Shown here: positions 1 to 8,416 of the stretch, piece after piece
Numbering within the stretch: the stretch's first letter is position 1
How the letters are laid out: every line of letters starts with the position of its first letter
Program-made: the position numbers and the translations under genes
Source: Isotricha intestinalis
Lineage: Eukaryota; Ciliophora; Litostomatea; Vestibuliferida; Isotrichidae
NCBI GenBank assembly: GCA_023807065.1
Contig: JAJJLU010004300.1
Span: 1-15,187 of the forward strand
Length of the DNA: 15,187 nucleotides
Direction of reading: 5' to 3'
The notes under the pieces: model-generated
Told to the model about the DNA's origin: nothing
The model's input: only the letters and a program-made list of their open reading frames with translations
Database searches by the model: none

Positions 1-2
1 AA

Positions 3-710
3 GACGTAGAGGAAGAAGAAGAGTATGAAGAAGAAGAAGAAGAAAAAGAAGAAACTGAAGAAAAAGAGTATGAAGAAGAGGAAGAAGCTGAAGAAAAAGA
101 AGAAGACGAAGAAGTAGAAGCTGAAGTAAAGGAAGAAGAAGAAGACGAAGAAAAACAGGAAGAAGAAGAAGAAGAGTATGAAGAAGAGGAAGAAGAATCT
201 GAAGAAGCTGAAGAAGAAGAAGAGGAAAAAGTAGAAGCTGAAGAAGAAGAGGAAAAAGTAGAAGCTGAAGAAGAAGAGGAAGAAGTAGAAGCTGAAGAAG
301 AAGAGGAAAAAGAAGAAGAAGAGTATGAAGAAGAAGAAGCAGAAGAAGAAGAGTATGAAGAAGAAGTGTATGAAGAAGAAGAAAAAGAAGAAGAAGAGAA
401 TGTAGAAGAAGAGTATGAAGAAGAAAAAGAAGAAAAAGAGTATGAAGAAAAAGAGTATGAAGAAGAAGAGTATGAAGAAGAGGAAAAAGAAGAAGAAGAA
501 AAAGAAGAAAAAGAGTATGAAGAAGAAGAAGCTGTAGAAGAAGAGTATGATGAAGAAGAGGAAGAGGAAGAGGAAGAAGATGATTATGAAGAAGAAGAAG
601 AAGAAGATGAATATGAATATGAAGAAGAAGATGAAGAAGAAGATGAAGAGGAAGATGAAGATGAAGAAGAAGAGGAAGAAGAAGAAAAAGAAGAAGAGGA
701 AGAAGAAGAA
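3..710 (+). repeat. Polypurine GAA/GAG low-complexity tract coding for acidic domain
   Basis: About 700 bases are nearly all purine on the + strand: GAA, GAG and AAA codons, broken mainly by TAT (Tyr), GTA (Val), GCT (Ala) and GAT/GAC (Asp). Frame is kept throughout and there is no stop, so the tract is translated as part of the membrane protein gene. The mix of GAA and GAG with regularly scattered Tyr codons shows it is an old, interrupted array rather than a fresh pure microsatellite. Length is likely to vary between copies and strains. Confidence 0.9.
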
Positions 711-2366
711 ATAATAGATTTACAGTATCTTTTAAACAAAGCATATTCTTATATAAAAAAAAAAATAAATCAAATTCCAGAACCTTTTCCTTCTACAAAT
801 ATTCTATATGAAAAAAATGATATATATCCAATGATTTCTTATTCAATAACTTCAAATAATATTTTAGCTTTACAAAGATTAAGAACATTATCAAAATTGG
901 AAAATTTAACTTTAATAGATCCTTCAAACTGTGGTTCATCTCTTTTAACACCTACTCCTGACTATCCAAATTCTATATATACAATAACAATTCTTCATCC
1001 CAATATAACTAAAGCTCTTTATAAATCAAAAAATTCAAATTATTCAGAATTAATTAAAATAGAAGCATATTTAATAGATCCAACAACAAAAAAACCAATT
1101 TTAGAAAGAAATTTAATTGATAAATGCTCTTCATTAACAATATATATGAATCCTTCTGATTTAATTAATTATGATTTATATTCAAATTATTCAAATTGTT
1201 CTTCAAATGGAATTGATATATATAATAAAGATGATCCTGCATTTATTGATCCTTGCTTTATTTGTAAAGGCTTTAATTATGATTTACCTATTGAATACAA
1301 TAGAAAAAATATATATGCTAAATATGATATTATAAGTATTAATGAAAATATGAATTGTTATTTTGAAGGAATGGATAGGAGTTTAAAAAAAGTTAAATTT
1401 GTTTGTTCTAATTTAAATTCTAGTAACATTAATGGTGTAGGTTTTAAATTAAGTGAAGACAATGATGTTTTTAAAAATGTGAAAAATTATTCTATTGCTT
1501 TTAAATGTGTTAATAAAGTTTCTCAAATATATAAAAATTTCGGTTTTTGGTTTTATACTTCCTTAAATTCAATATTAATAGGCTTAAGCATTTATGGTTT
1601 ATTGTCAAATAATTTAAGGATTGCAATTGAAAATGATGAATTAAACAATGGAAATGATTTATCTTCTAAAATAATAGATAATAATAATGAAGAAGGTAAT
1701 GTAAAAAGACAATCAAATGATAATAATGTTAATTCTTTTGGAGATTGCTTTAGAAAAAACTTTATTCAACTTCATCCTATAACATCAATGTTTTCACCTT
1801 CAATTATTAGAAATCAATTAACATCAATTTGGATTTTCTGTTTTAGTTTAGCTAATATTTTCGGGTTTAATGCTTTATATTTCTCTGAAGGAATGTTTGA
1901 AAATAGAATTAAAGATTCTTATAGAGATAATTTCTTCTATCCTATGAAAAGAGAATTTCATAAAATAATATATTCAATTTTAACAACAATGGCATTAAAC
2001 ACTTTAATAAGATCAATTGTATTAGTTTCTAAAAATCAATTTGATGATTTAAATAATTTAATAAAAGGAGAAAATGATAATGAAGAGAAAACTTCAGGAT
2101 GTAAAGAATTTGAAAAGAAAATGTTATTAAGAAGAATAATTGCTTTTGTCTTAATGTTATTAATAGATGTTTCCTTCTATTATTACACAATAGTTTTTTG
2201 TTCTGTTTATATTAATACTAAATTTGGATGGTTTTATTCTGGAATTTGGGGATTCATTTGGAATTATCTTGTTTTTGCTAATTTATATATTATTGCTATT
2301 TCAATCGTTGAATCAAAGGGAAAATTATTAACTAGTTATTACATGAAAAGACTATTTTGCTTTTAA
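3..2366 (+). CDS. Multi-pass membrane protein with giant acidic tract and Cys-containing ectodomain (5' partial)
   Basis: The frame is open from base 3, so the gene starts upstream of the window; 787 codons plus TAA are present. The first in-frame ATG lies only near base 830, after the acidic tract. Residues 1-236 are almost all Glu with Lys, Tyr, Asp, Val and Ala. Next comes a region with spaced cysteines and N-glycosylation sequons, including the motif GIDIYNKDDPAFIDPC near 1210-1254 and a later NCYFEGMD. About five hydrophobic helices follow, near bases 1543-1605, 1826-1880, 1966-2030, 2137-2213 and 2242-2310, with hallmarks NALYFSEGMF and SVYINTKFGW. From memory, this ectodomain plus C-terminal helix bundle matches a large uncharacterised transmembrane family in ciliates and trichomonads. 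Its biochemical role is unknown to me. I infer that the acidic tract and Cys region lie outside the cell or in the lumen. The coding frame is certain; the family call is moderate. Confidence 0.85.
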   Translation, partial: DVEEEEEYEEEEEEKEETEEKEYEEEEEAEEKEEDEEVEAEVKEEEEDEEKQEEEEEEYEEEEEESEEAEEEEEEKVEAEEEEEKVEAEEEEEEVEAEEEEEKEEEEYEEEEAEEEEYEEEVYEEEEKEEEENVEEEYEEEKEEKEYEEKEYEEEEYEEEEKEEEEKEEKEYEEEEAVEEEYDEEEEEEEEEDDYEEEEEEDEYEYEEEDEEEDEEEDEDEEEEEEEEKEEEEEEEIIDLQYLLNKAYSYIKKKINQIPEPFPSTNILYEKNDIYPMISYSITSNNILALQRLRTLSKLENLTLIDPSNCGSSLLTPTPDYPNSIYTITILHPNITKALYKSKNSNYSELIKIEAYLIDPTTKKPILERNLIDKCSSLTIYMNPSDLINYDLYSNYSNCSSNGIDIYNKDDPAFIDPCFICKGFNYDLPIEYNRKNIYAKYDIISINENMNCYFEGMDRSLKKVKFVCSNLNSSNINGVGFKLSEDNDVFKNVKNYSIAFKCVNKVSQIYKNFGFWFYTSLNSILIGLSIYGLLSNNLRIAIENDELNNGNDLSSKIIDNNNEEGNVKRQSNDNNVNSFGDCFRKNFIQLHPITSMFSPSIIRNQLTSIWIFCFSLANIFGFNALYFSEGMFENRIKDSYRDNFFYPMKREFHKIIYSILTTMALNTLIRSIVLVSKNQFDDLNNLIKGENDNEEKTSGCKEFEKKMLLRRIIAFVLMLLIDVSFYYYTIVFCSVYINTKFGWFYSGIWGFIWNYLVFANLYIIAISIVESKGKLLTSYYMKRLFCF
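231..311 (+). repeat. Three tandem 27-bp units inside the acidic tract
   Basis: Three consecutive 27-bp units begin with GTA at 231, 258 and 285. Each encodes Val-Glu-Ala-Glu-Glu-Glu-Glu-Glu followed by Lys, Glu and Lys respectively. Units one and three are identical by eye, and unit two differs by AAA to GAA in its last codon. A diverged ten-codon relative lies just upstream (201-230). This is a recent in-frame tandem duplication within the larger GAA-rich tract. Confidence 0.85.
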
Positions 2367-3532
2367 AATTAAATATTAAAATAATTTTTTAACTTTGCTT
2401 TAATTTTTATTAATTGTTTTATAATATCACTTTTTAAATTGAACTCCTTAATTATTTAGAAAAAATAATCTTTTCCAATGATATTTAAGGAATTTAAGTA
2501 ACTTATTAAAGATAAAAAAATAAATATTACAGAATTTCAGTTGAAAGATAATTCAATTAAAGAAATTAAAATCATATTGTTAATTCATTTAATTCATTAA
2601 ATATAGATGATGTAAATAATTTAATGATGAATCAATTATGATAAAAAACAGAAAAATAATAAAAAGGAAAACAACTAGATAAAAATATAAAAGAAAAAAA
2701 AGTAAAGGTGTTATTTCAATAAATGATAGTTTGTTTAATCACAAAAATTAGGAAAAATAATTAAAAATATAATTTCAAGTCTATAAAGAATTTAAAGAAA
2801 TGAAAATGAGAAAAAAAGAAAGATAAATCAGAATAAAAAAATATTAAAAAAACCTAAACAATAGTATTCCAATATTTTCATTAAAGTAAATGAATAATAA
2901 TTACTTAAAAATGAATCTCTTTAACCCATTAAAAAAATCATTATAATAATAAAAAAATAAATAAATAAAAATAAAAATTACTAAATTTATTCAAAATTAT
3001 ATAATTCAACTAAACTAAAAATTCGATAAAAAACAGAAAAGTTCAAATCTAATAATTTCAAAAAAAATAAACATCTTAATCTAATAAAAAAATAATCAAA
3101 CTTTATAAGTAAATCAAATAAATACTTTCAACTAAATCTTTGGATAAATTAATATACAAATAATAAAATAATGAGTATCAAACTAAATCAATTATTACAT
3201 AAAATAATTTTCATTTTAACGATTTCTAATAATAATATAATATTTAAATGAACAAGTAAAATTTATATAATATTTTTGAATATAAACACTTCAATAAATC
3301 ATTATATTTGTCTAATATTTTTTTCAAAAAATATAATATCATTTAAATATGGAAATTTAATCAAAAATTTTTAAATTATTTTTGTAAACTATGAATCAAC
3401 AGTAATTTATAATAATTTAATTTGGATTTCAAAAATATAATTGTGAGAAAAATAGTTAACCTTAACTTTCTTTTTTAATAAAAAGAATATTTGTAGTTTT
3501 ATCTTTTTTTAATTGTTTTTTTATAATTAAAG
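2367..3532. other. Unusually long intergenic gap, no intact gene
   Basis: This 1,166-bp stretch between two + strand genes is several times longer than any other spacer in the window. It is extremely A+T-rich with a clear excess of A over T on the + strand up to about 3200, like the coding strands of the neighbours. All frames are broken by frequent TAA. I see no tRNA-like fold, no tandem array and no terminal repeats. The only coding-like stretch is at 2478-2641. The promoter of the gene starting at 3533 must lie at its right end, but I see no defined element. Confidence 0.6.
2478..2641 (+). pseudogene. Possible decayed gene fragment
   Basis: Starting at an ATG at 2478, one frame reads MIFKEFK, a TAA, then LIKDKKINITEFQLKD and NSIKEIK. 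Near 2566-2573 the coding look passes to the next frame, which reads NHIVNSFNSLNIDDVNNLMM and ends in NQL, TGA, TAA by 2644. Together about 50 residues would be readable with one in-frame stop and one frameshift. In DNA this A+T-rich, about one in ten random codons would be TAA, so the long low-stop runs hint at a coding origin. I recognise no family. It could also be chance. Confidence 0.3.
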
Positions 3533-5176
3533 ATGCAAGACTTTTTATCAGAAAAAATAAACAATAACAATATATTTAAAGAAGATTTAATTCCTTTATT
3601 ACATATAATTAATGAAAAAGAGATTTTAATTGAAAACAAAAAAAATAAAAAACAAATTCCATTAAGTTTAATTGATTTATGTACAAAATGTAAAAAAAAA
3701 AAAAATTTTTATGAATATTATAATAATGATGAAGGAATATTAATATGTAAAGATTGTTTAAAATCAAATAAAGAGTTAGAGATTGAAAAATTATTCTGTA
3801 GAATTCATAATGAAAAATATCAATATTATTGTTATCATTGTAAGCAAAATTTATGTTCAATTTGTTATGATTTACATGATAGACATGAGATAATTAATTT
3901 TAATAATTTAACAGAAGATTTAGGTAAATATAATGAAATAATTAAAAAAGTTGAAAAAGAAATTAGTGATTTAGAAATATTTTTTAAAAAAACTCTTGAT
4001 GAATATAAAGAGCAATTTATAAACTTAGAAAAAAGTATAAATGAAAAAATAAAAGAATTTAAATTAACTTTAGAAATATCAAAGAAATTATTTGATATAT
4101 ATATATCAAAAGAAAATAGTTTATCTTTTGAAATAATCAATAATATAAAAGTATTTTCAAGTTTTAATACATTAAATTTTAATTATGAAAAAACTTCTAA
4201 TTACTTTAAGCAATTATATTATATATCTCGATTTCTAAAAGAAAATTATTTACTTCGTCCTTCGAATGATAAAATATATCATAAAAATATAACTAAAAGA
4301 ATTGAATATTTTACAATAAGAAATCATACTTTACCTATTCAATGCTTATTAATATTAAAAGATAAAAGATTAGTTTCTGCAAGTAATGATGGTTTAATTA
4401 TTATTTATAAAGAAAATTATCAACCTCAATTAACAATTCATCTTCATAATAGAGAAGTATATAACATTATTCAAAATAATGATGGAGAAATTATATCTTG
4501 CTCTGCAGATTCAACAATTAATGTGATTCAATTACTTAAAGATAACACTTATATTTTAAAACAAAAAATAAAAAAACATTCAGATCACATAATTCACATT
4601 CGAGAATTTTCTAATTTGAATTTATTTTCTTCTTCCTTAGATAAAACAATTAAAATTTGGGAGAAAAATAAATATAAACAATACCAATGTGTAATTACAA
4701 TTAAAACAAATGAAAAAGTTTATTCAATATTAGAATTAAAAAAGCACAATCAATTTGTATGTTCAGAATCAGAGAAAAATATATCTTTTTACAACATTAA
4801 AGAATATACTTTAAAATATTTAAGAAAAGATATATTTATTTCAGGTTGGACAAACTCAATGTGTTTATTAAATGATAATTTACTTGCATTAGGAGGGAAA
4901 AATATGATAATATTATTTGAAATATCATCTTATGAAATAGTAAAAACAATAAGAACTGAAAATCAAATTATTTCAATTCAAAAATTTGATAATGGATTAA
5001 TTTATATAGGTGATTTTTCAGGTGGAATTAGTCAATGGGAATTAAACGGAGACAATTTACAATTTATTGACGAAAAGAAAAATGCTCATTCGAATAAAGT
5101 TACTTCAATTTTACAATTTGACAATGGAATAATTGTATCTGGTTCAAATGATAATACTATTAAAATTTGGAAATAA
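3533..5176 (+). CDS. B-box zinc finger, coiled-coil, WD40 repeat protein
   Basis: A protein of 547 residues. A Cys pair at 50/53 and another at 72/75 form a small zinc site. A textbook B-box type 2 follows: Cys89, His92, Cys100, Cys103, Cys108, Cys111, His115, His118. Residues about 125-185 are a charged coiled coil. From about 257 to the end I count seven WD40-type blades, with motifs such as TIKIWE, ISQWEL and a final TIKIWK that ends at the last residue, so the propeller fills the C-terminus exactly. The layout resembles a TRIM protein with a WD40 domain instead of B30.2, but no RING is present. It is probably a cytosolic scaffold or adaptor; partners are unknown. An in-frame TAA two codons before the ATG fixes the start. 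The next gene on the same strand begins 168 bp downstream. Confidence 0.93.
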   Translation: MQDFLSEKINNNNIFKEDLIPLLHIINEKEILIENKKNKKQIPLSLIDLCTKCKKKKNFYEYYNNDEGILICKDCLKSNKELEIEKLFCRIHNEKYQYYCYHCKQNLCSICYDLHDRHEIINFNNLTEDLGKYNEIIKKVEKEISDLEIFFKKTLDEYKEQFINLEKSINEKIKEFKLTLEISKKLFDIYISKENSLSFEIINNIKVFSSFNTLNFNYEKTSNYFKQLYYISRFLKENYLLRPSNDKIYHKNITKRIEYFTIRNHTLPIQCLLILKDKRLVSASNDGLIIIYKENYQPQLTIHLHNREVYNIIQNNDGEIISCSADSTINVIQLLKDNTYILKQKIKKHSDHIIHIREFSNLNLFSSSLDKTIKIWEKNKYKQYQCVITIKTNEKVYSILELKKHNQFVCSESEKNISFYNIKEYTLKYLRKDIFISGWTNSMCLLNDNLLALGGKNMIILFEISSYEIVKTIRTENQIISIQKFDNGLIYIGDFSGGISQWELNGDNLQFIDEKKNAHSNKVTSILQFDNGIIVSGSNDNTIKIWK

Positions 5177-5344
5177 TTTTTGGAAAAAAAATAAAATCCT
5201 TTTTTTTTTCTCTTTTTTAAATGTTTTTAAGAATTTACCCAGTTAACTTAAAGAAAAAAAAATCTTTTATTGTTAAACTCTTTTACATAAAAATTTATTT
5301 TTATTTAATTATTTAATTTTAATTTTCAGAATATTTATTAAAAA

Positions 5345-7279
5345 ATGTTACAACTTGGATTAGATAATATATCTAATATTAATAATTTTTCTTCAAATAT
5401 AAATCCTAAAGATTTAATTTGTTCTCTTTGTTATTGCATAAATATTAATGTAAAGCAATGCAAAAATAAAAAATGTGCGAAATTATTTTGTGGAAAATGT
5501 TATGAAGATTTAAACACAAAAAAAAGAAACTTTGATAAATTACTATGTCCTTTTTGTAGAGTTCCTTTTGATTTTATTAAAGTAGATGAAACATTAACAA
5601 ATACAATAAATAATTTAAAATTCTTTTGTGTTTATTCCCTTGAATGTGATAAAGAATATTCATATGAAGAAATGTTTAAAGATCATAATCACTTTACTAA
5701 TAAATTAAAACAAAAATGTAAAATATGTAATAAAGAAAACACTTGGGAAAATGAAATAAAATGTATTCAATGTAATAATTTTTATTGTGAAAATAATATA
5801 GAAAAAAAATGCATAAGGAAATGTATAAATTGTTATTCTTCAATATGTTTAAATTGTTACAAAATAAATGAAAATGCTAATTTTTTATGTGGATTTTGCA
5901 CTCCGAAAAAATGTATTATATGCAATGAAAAAGAATCAGATTATATATGTTGTTTATGTAATAATTGTATTTGTTCCAATTGCAAAGAGAAATGTGATAC
6001 TTGTGGAATGTTTGTTTGCAATAATAATATTTGTTATAAAAAAATGAAGAATGATCCTCTTTGTAAAAGTTGTTCTAATATTTTACCTCAACAAATTTAT
6101 ACTTCTTGTCTTCATCAAAAATTATTATCTTGTGATAAATGCTATATTAAATGTGATATATGTAAAAAAAATCCAAGTTATAAAAATAAATGTAATAGTT
6201 GTAATGTTAACATATGTACTTCGCAATGTTCAATCAAATGCAAAAATTGTAATATTATTATATGTAATAACTGTTCATCAAAGTGTTCAATTTGTAAGAA
6301 AAAAATATGTAATTCATGTTCTTCTTTTTGTTCTATTAATGGAAAACAAAACTCTTTAATTATTTCTTGTAAAAAATGTAATAGTGATACAATTAGAAAA
6401 TGTAATGATAATACATGTAATAAAAATTTATGTTTAAATTGTTGGAATGTATGTAATACTTGTAATAAAATATACTGTGAGAAACATACAAATATATGCG
6501 TAAATTGTGAAGAAACTATTTGTAATGAACATTATTCAACTTGTAATATTTGTAATAAAGAAAATAAAGTCTGTTTAAAAAAATGTACTTTTAAATGTGA
6601 TTTTTGTACAAATCAAACTAATATTTTATGTAAGAAAGAAAATCATAAAAATAATTATGTAACACAATATAATTGTGAACATAATGTTTGTTTACAAGAA
6701 ATTCAATTATGCTTTAAGTGTAATTCTATTGTTAGAAGCTGTCCAAAATGTATTGTAAATTATTATTTTTTTCATTGTTCTTTTTGCAATAATTTATTTT
6801 GTAATAATTGCTGTAATCATTGTAATAAATGTGAAGAAGAATATTGTCCTATTGATCATTCATGTAATTTTTGTGGGAAAATTATTAAAAATAAATATTG
6901 TTTAAATTGCTCTAATATTACAAGGAAAACTTGCTTTATTTGTCAAAAAAAATTAATAAATCAAAATGAATATTTTTTATTATTTTGTTCTGTTAAATGT
7001 TACATTGAGAAAAAATTAAAATTAAATACTAAGAAATATGGTTTAAAAAATAATAGTTTTATTATTATGAGAAATAATAGGAAAGAACAAATTAATAATT
7101 TTGAATATTATTTATGTGATCAACACTTTGAAAAAACAGAAAAAAAGCTTTTATTAAAATATGCAAAAGAATATGATAAAAAGCTTTCATTAATGGAAAA
7201 TAATATTTCAAAAAAAGGAAATAAAACTATTTATGTTAAACAAAAAACTGAAAAATGTGTTGATTGTATAATATTTTAA
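5345..7279 (+). CDS. RING finger protein with extended CxxC zinc-site array and CaaX-like tail
   Basis: A protein of 644 residues with 99 cysteines (about 15%). Residues 26-71 form a RING-like domain with Cys pairs 26/29, 39/44, 49/52 and 68/71; Cys44 replaces the usual His. Residues about 94-120 (C-x5-C with a later H-x-H) resemble a degenerate TRAF-type finger. From about 126 to 585 the protein is an almost unbroken chain of CxxC pairs, in places close to a 15-residue unit C-x2-C-x4-C-x2-C-x3. There is no signal peptide or membrane helix, so a reducing cytosol with zinc bound by the cysteines is likelier than a disulfide-rich surface protein. It ends in CIIF, a CaaX-like box. A role as E3 ubiquitin ligase is inferred from the RING alone. 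An in-frame TAA two codons upstream supports the start. Confidence 0.9.
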   Translation: MLQLGLDNISNINNFSSNINPKDLICSLCYCININVKQCKNKKCAKLFCGKCYEDLNTKKRNFDKLLCPFCRVPFDFIKVDETLTNTINNLKFFCVYSLECDKEYSYEEMFKDHNHFTNKLKQKCKICNKENTWENEIKCIQCNNFYCENNIEKKCIRKCINCYSSICLNCYKINENANFLCGFCTPKKCIICNEKESDYICCLCNNCICSNCKEKCDTCGMFVCNNNICYKKMKNDPLCKSCSNILPQQIYTSCLHQKLLSCDKCYIKCDICKKNPSYKNKCNSCNVNICTSQCSIKCKNCNIIICNNCSSKCSICKKKICNSCSSFCSINGKQNSLIISCKKCNSDTIRKCNDNTCNKNLCLNCWNVCNTCNKIYCEKHTNICVNCEETICNEHYSTCNICNKENKVCLKKCTFKCDFCTNQTNILCKKENHKNNYVTQYNCEHNVCLQEIQLCFKCNSIVRSCPKCIVNYYFFHCSFCNNLFCNNCCNHCNKCEEEYCPIDHSCNFCGKIIKNKYCLNCSNITRKTCFICQKKLINQNEYFLLFCSVKCYIEKKLKLNTKKYGLKNNSFIIMRNNRKEQINNFEYYLCDQHFEKTEKKLLLKYAKEYDKKLSLMENNISKKGNKTIYVKQKTEKCVDCIIF

Positions 7280-7395
7280 AAAATATTATAAAATAAAACT
7301 TACTTATTTATTTTTATTATCAGATAGTTATAATAATATAATTATTAAAATATATTTAATTTATTTATTTATGATTCATTTGAGAAAAACGATAT

Positions 7396-8235
7396 TTAAT
7401 TAAAAAAATAATAATTATTTTTTTTTTTATTTGATTTATAATTTAACAAATTATTATTTTCTTCATAAATTTCTTCATCAAGATCAATATTATAATTATT
7501 GTTATTTATTTTTATTTTTCCTTTTACTTTATTTCCAAATTGAAAATTTCTTAATAATTTATGTAAAAAACCTGTAAAAGAATATGCTTGTTTAATATTG
7601 CGAATAGGTTTTTTTGGCATTTGTTTTCCAGATAGTTTACTTTTAATCGTGTTATAAAAATTTTCATATTTTAAAGCACTTAAACTTGGATAAATATATT
7701 TAAAAATATCATAATATAATAAAACTTGTTTATTAAAAGAATCTATTGATAATAACACATTATAAAATAATTGACAACCTTGTGAATTTTCAGTTCTAAT
7801 ATCAAAGAAATGTCTTGTTAAATAATATAAACTTTTAGCACAAAAAGGACAATAAACTTGAGAAACTTTATCTTTTTTTTTTTGAGTCTTAAATAATTTT
7901 AGTAATTGATGTCTATTTCCTTTTTCATTTATAATAGGATTATTTTCTTTGTTTTTATAAAAAATAAATTTTCCTATTTCAAATAATTGCTTTGAAACAT
8001 ATGATTTAAATAATTGTCTACTTTCTTTATAATTAATTCCATGAATATTAGTAATCTTTTGTTTAAAGGAAATATAATCTTCTTTAAGACATAAAAAATA
8101 TACTTTAATAATATCCTTTGGTTTATATATATTAACTGATAAAGATAATTTATATATTTTTAAAAGGTTTTCTTTTTTTAAATCTTTATCAAATATTTTA
8201 ACTTTTTTATTTAGTAGATAGTTTTTTTTCTCCAT
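7396..8235 (-). CDS. Unrecognised 279-residue protein with one CPFC/His/Cys cluster
   Basis: I do not recognise this protein. It is basic and rich in Lys, Asn, Ile and Tyr, with no signal peptide or membrane helix. Its one striking feature is VYCPFC at 127-132 followed by TRH at 140-142 and QGC at 152-154. Cys129, Cys132, His142 and Cys154 could bind one zinc, although the spacing is not that of a standard C2H2 or CCHC finger. The segment KPIRNIKQAYSFTGFLHKLL in the C-terminal half looks folded, and the last 30 residues are Asn/Lys-rich and probably disordered. An in-frame TAA lies two codons before the ATG. The gene is convergent with the RING gene (116 bp between their ends) and lies 181 bp downstream of the coiled-coil gene on the same strand. 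Confidence 0.8.
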   Translation of the reverse strand: MEKKNYLLNKKVKIFDKDLKKENLLKIYKLSLSVNIYKPKDIIKVYFLCLKEDYISFKQKITNIHGINYKESRQLFKSYVSKQLFEIGKFIFYKNKENNPIINEKGNRHQLLKLFKTQKKKDKVSQVYCPFCAKSLYYLTRHFFDIRTENSQGCQLFYNVLLSIDSFNKQVLLYYDIFKYIYPSLSALKYENFYNTIKSKLSGKQMPKKPIRNIKQAYSFTGFLHKLLRNFQFGNKVKGKIKINNNNYNIDLDEEIYEENNNLLNYKSNKKKNNYYFFN

Positions 8236-8416
8236 TTTTATTTAAATTTTAATGAAAAACATAATAAATTATTTGAAATTCTAAAAAATAAAAAGTGTTA
8301 ATATTTAAATAAATTATAAATGTTTTGTTGTAAAGAATAAAAAAAAATTATATAAGTTACCTTACTTTAAAAAAAAATATAATACAAAAAAAAAATAAAA
8401 TAATAAAAAATGATAA

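Noticed and set aside
366..368. GTG as start codon of the acidic membrane protein
   Set aside because: The same frame is open upstream to base 3 with identical acidic composition, and eukaryotic nuclear genes rarely start at GTG. It is an internal Val codon; the start is outside the window.
2580..2597. Nine-base direct repeat TTAATTCAT x2
   Set aside because: It is too short and too A+T-rich to be meaningful as a target-site duplication or regulatory repeat.
3030..3060. tRNA T-loop-like GTTCAAATC
   Set aside because: The flanking bases do not form a T-stem, and no acceptor or anticodon arms can be drawn. It is a chance match.
2641..3178. Long frame in the gap if TAA/TAG are read as Gln (ciliate code)
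   Set aside because: TAA frequency in that frame (about one in ten codons) is what random A+T-rich DNA gives. TGA codons end it at about 3172, and neighbouring genes clearly use CAA for Gln and TAA as stop. Absence of TGA over this length is not surprising at such low G content.
3609..4140. Two antisense frames of 83 and 91 codons under the B-box/WD40 gene
   Set aside because: They are Phe/Leu/Ile/Tyr-rich shadows of Lys/Asn/Glu codons. The sense frame carries clear zinc and WD40 motifs.
6051..6359. 102-codon frame inside the RING/CxxC gene, same strand
   Set aside because: It is a shifted-frame shadow; its Val/Cys/Ile/Asn pattern follows from TGT-rich codons of the real gene.
7280..7395. 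Terminator hairpin or poly(A) signal between convergent genes
   Set aside because: AATAAA-like hexamers and short A/T palindromes occur by chance throughout such A+T-rich DNA, so none can be singled out.
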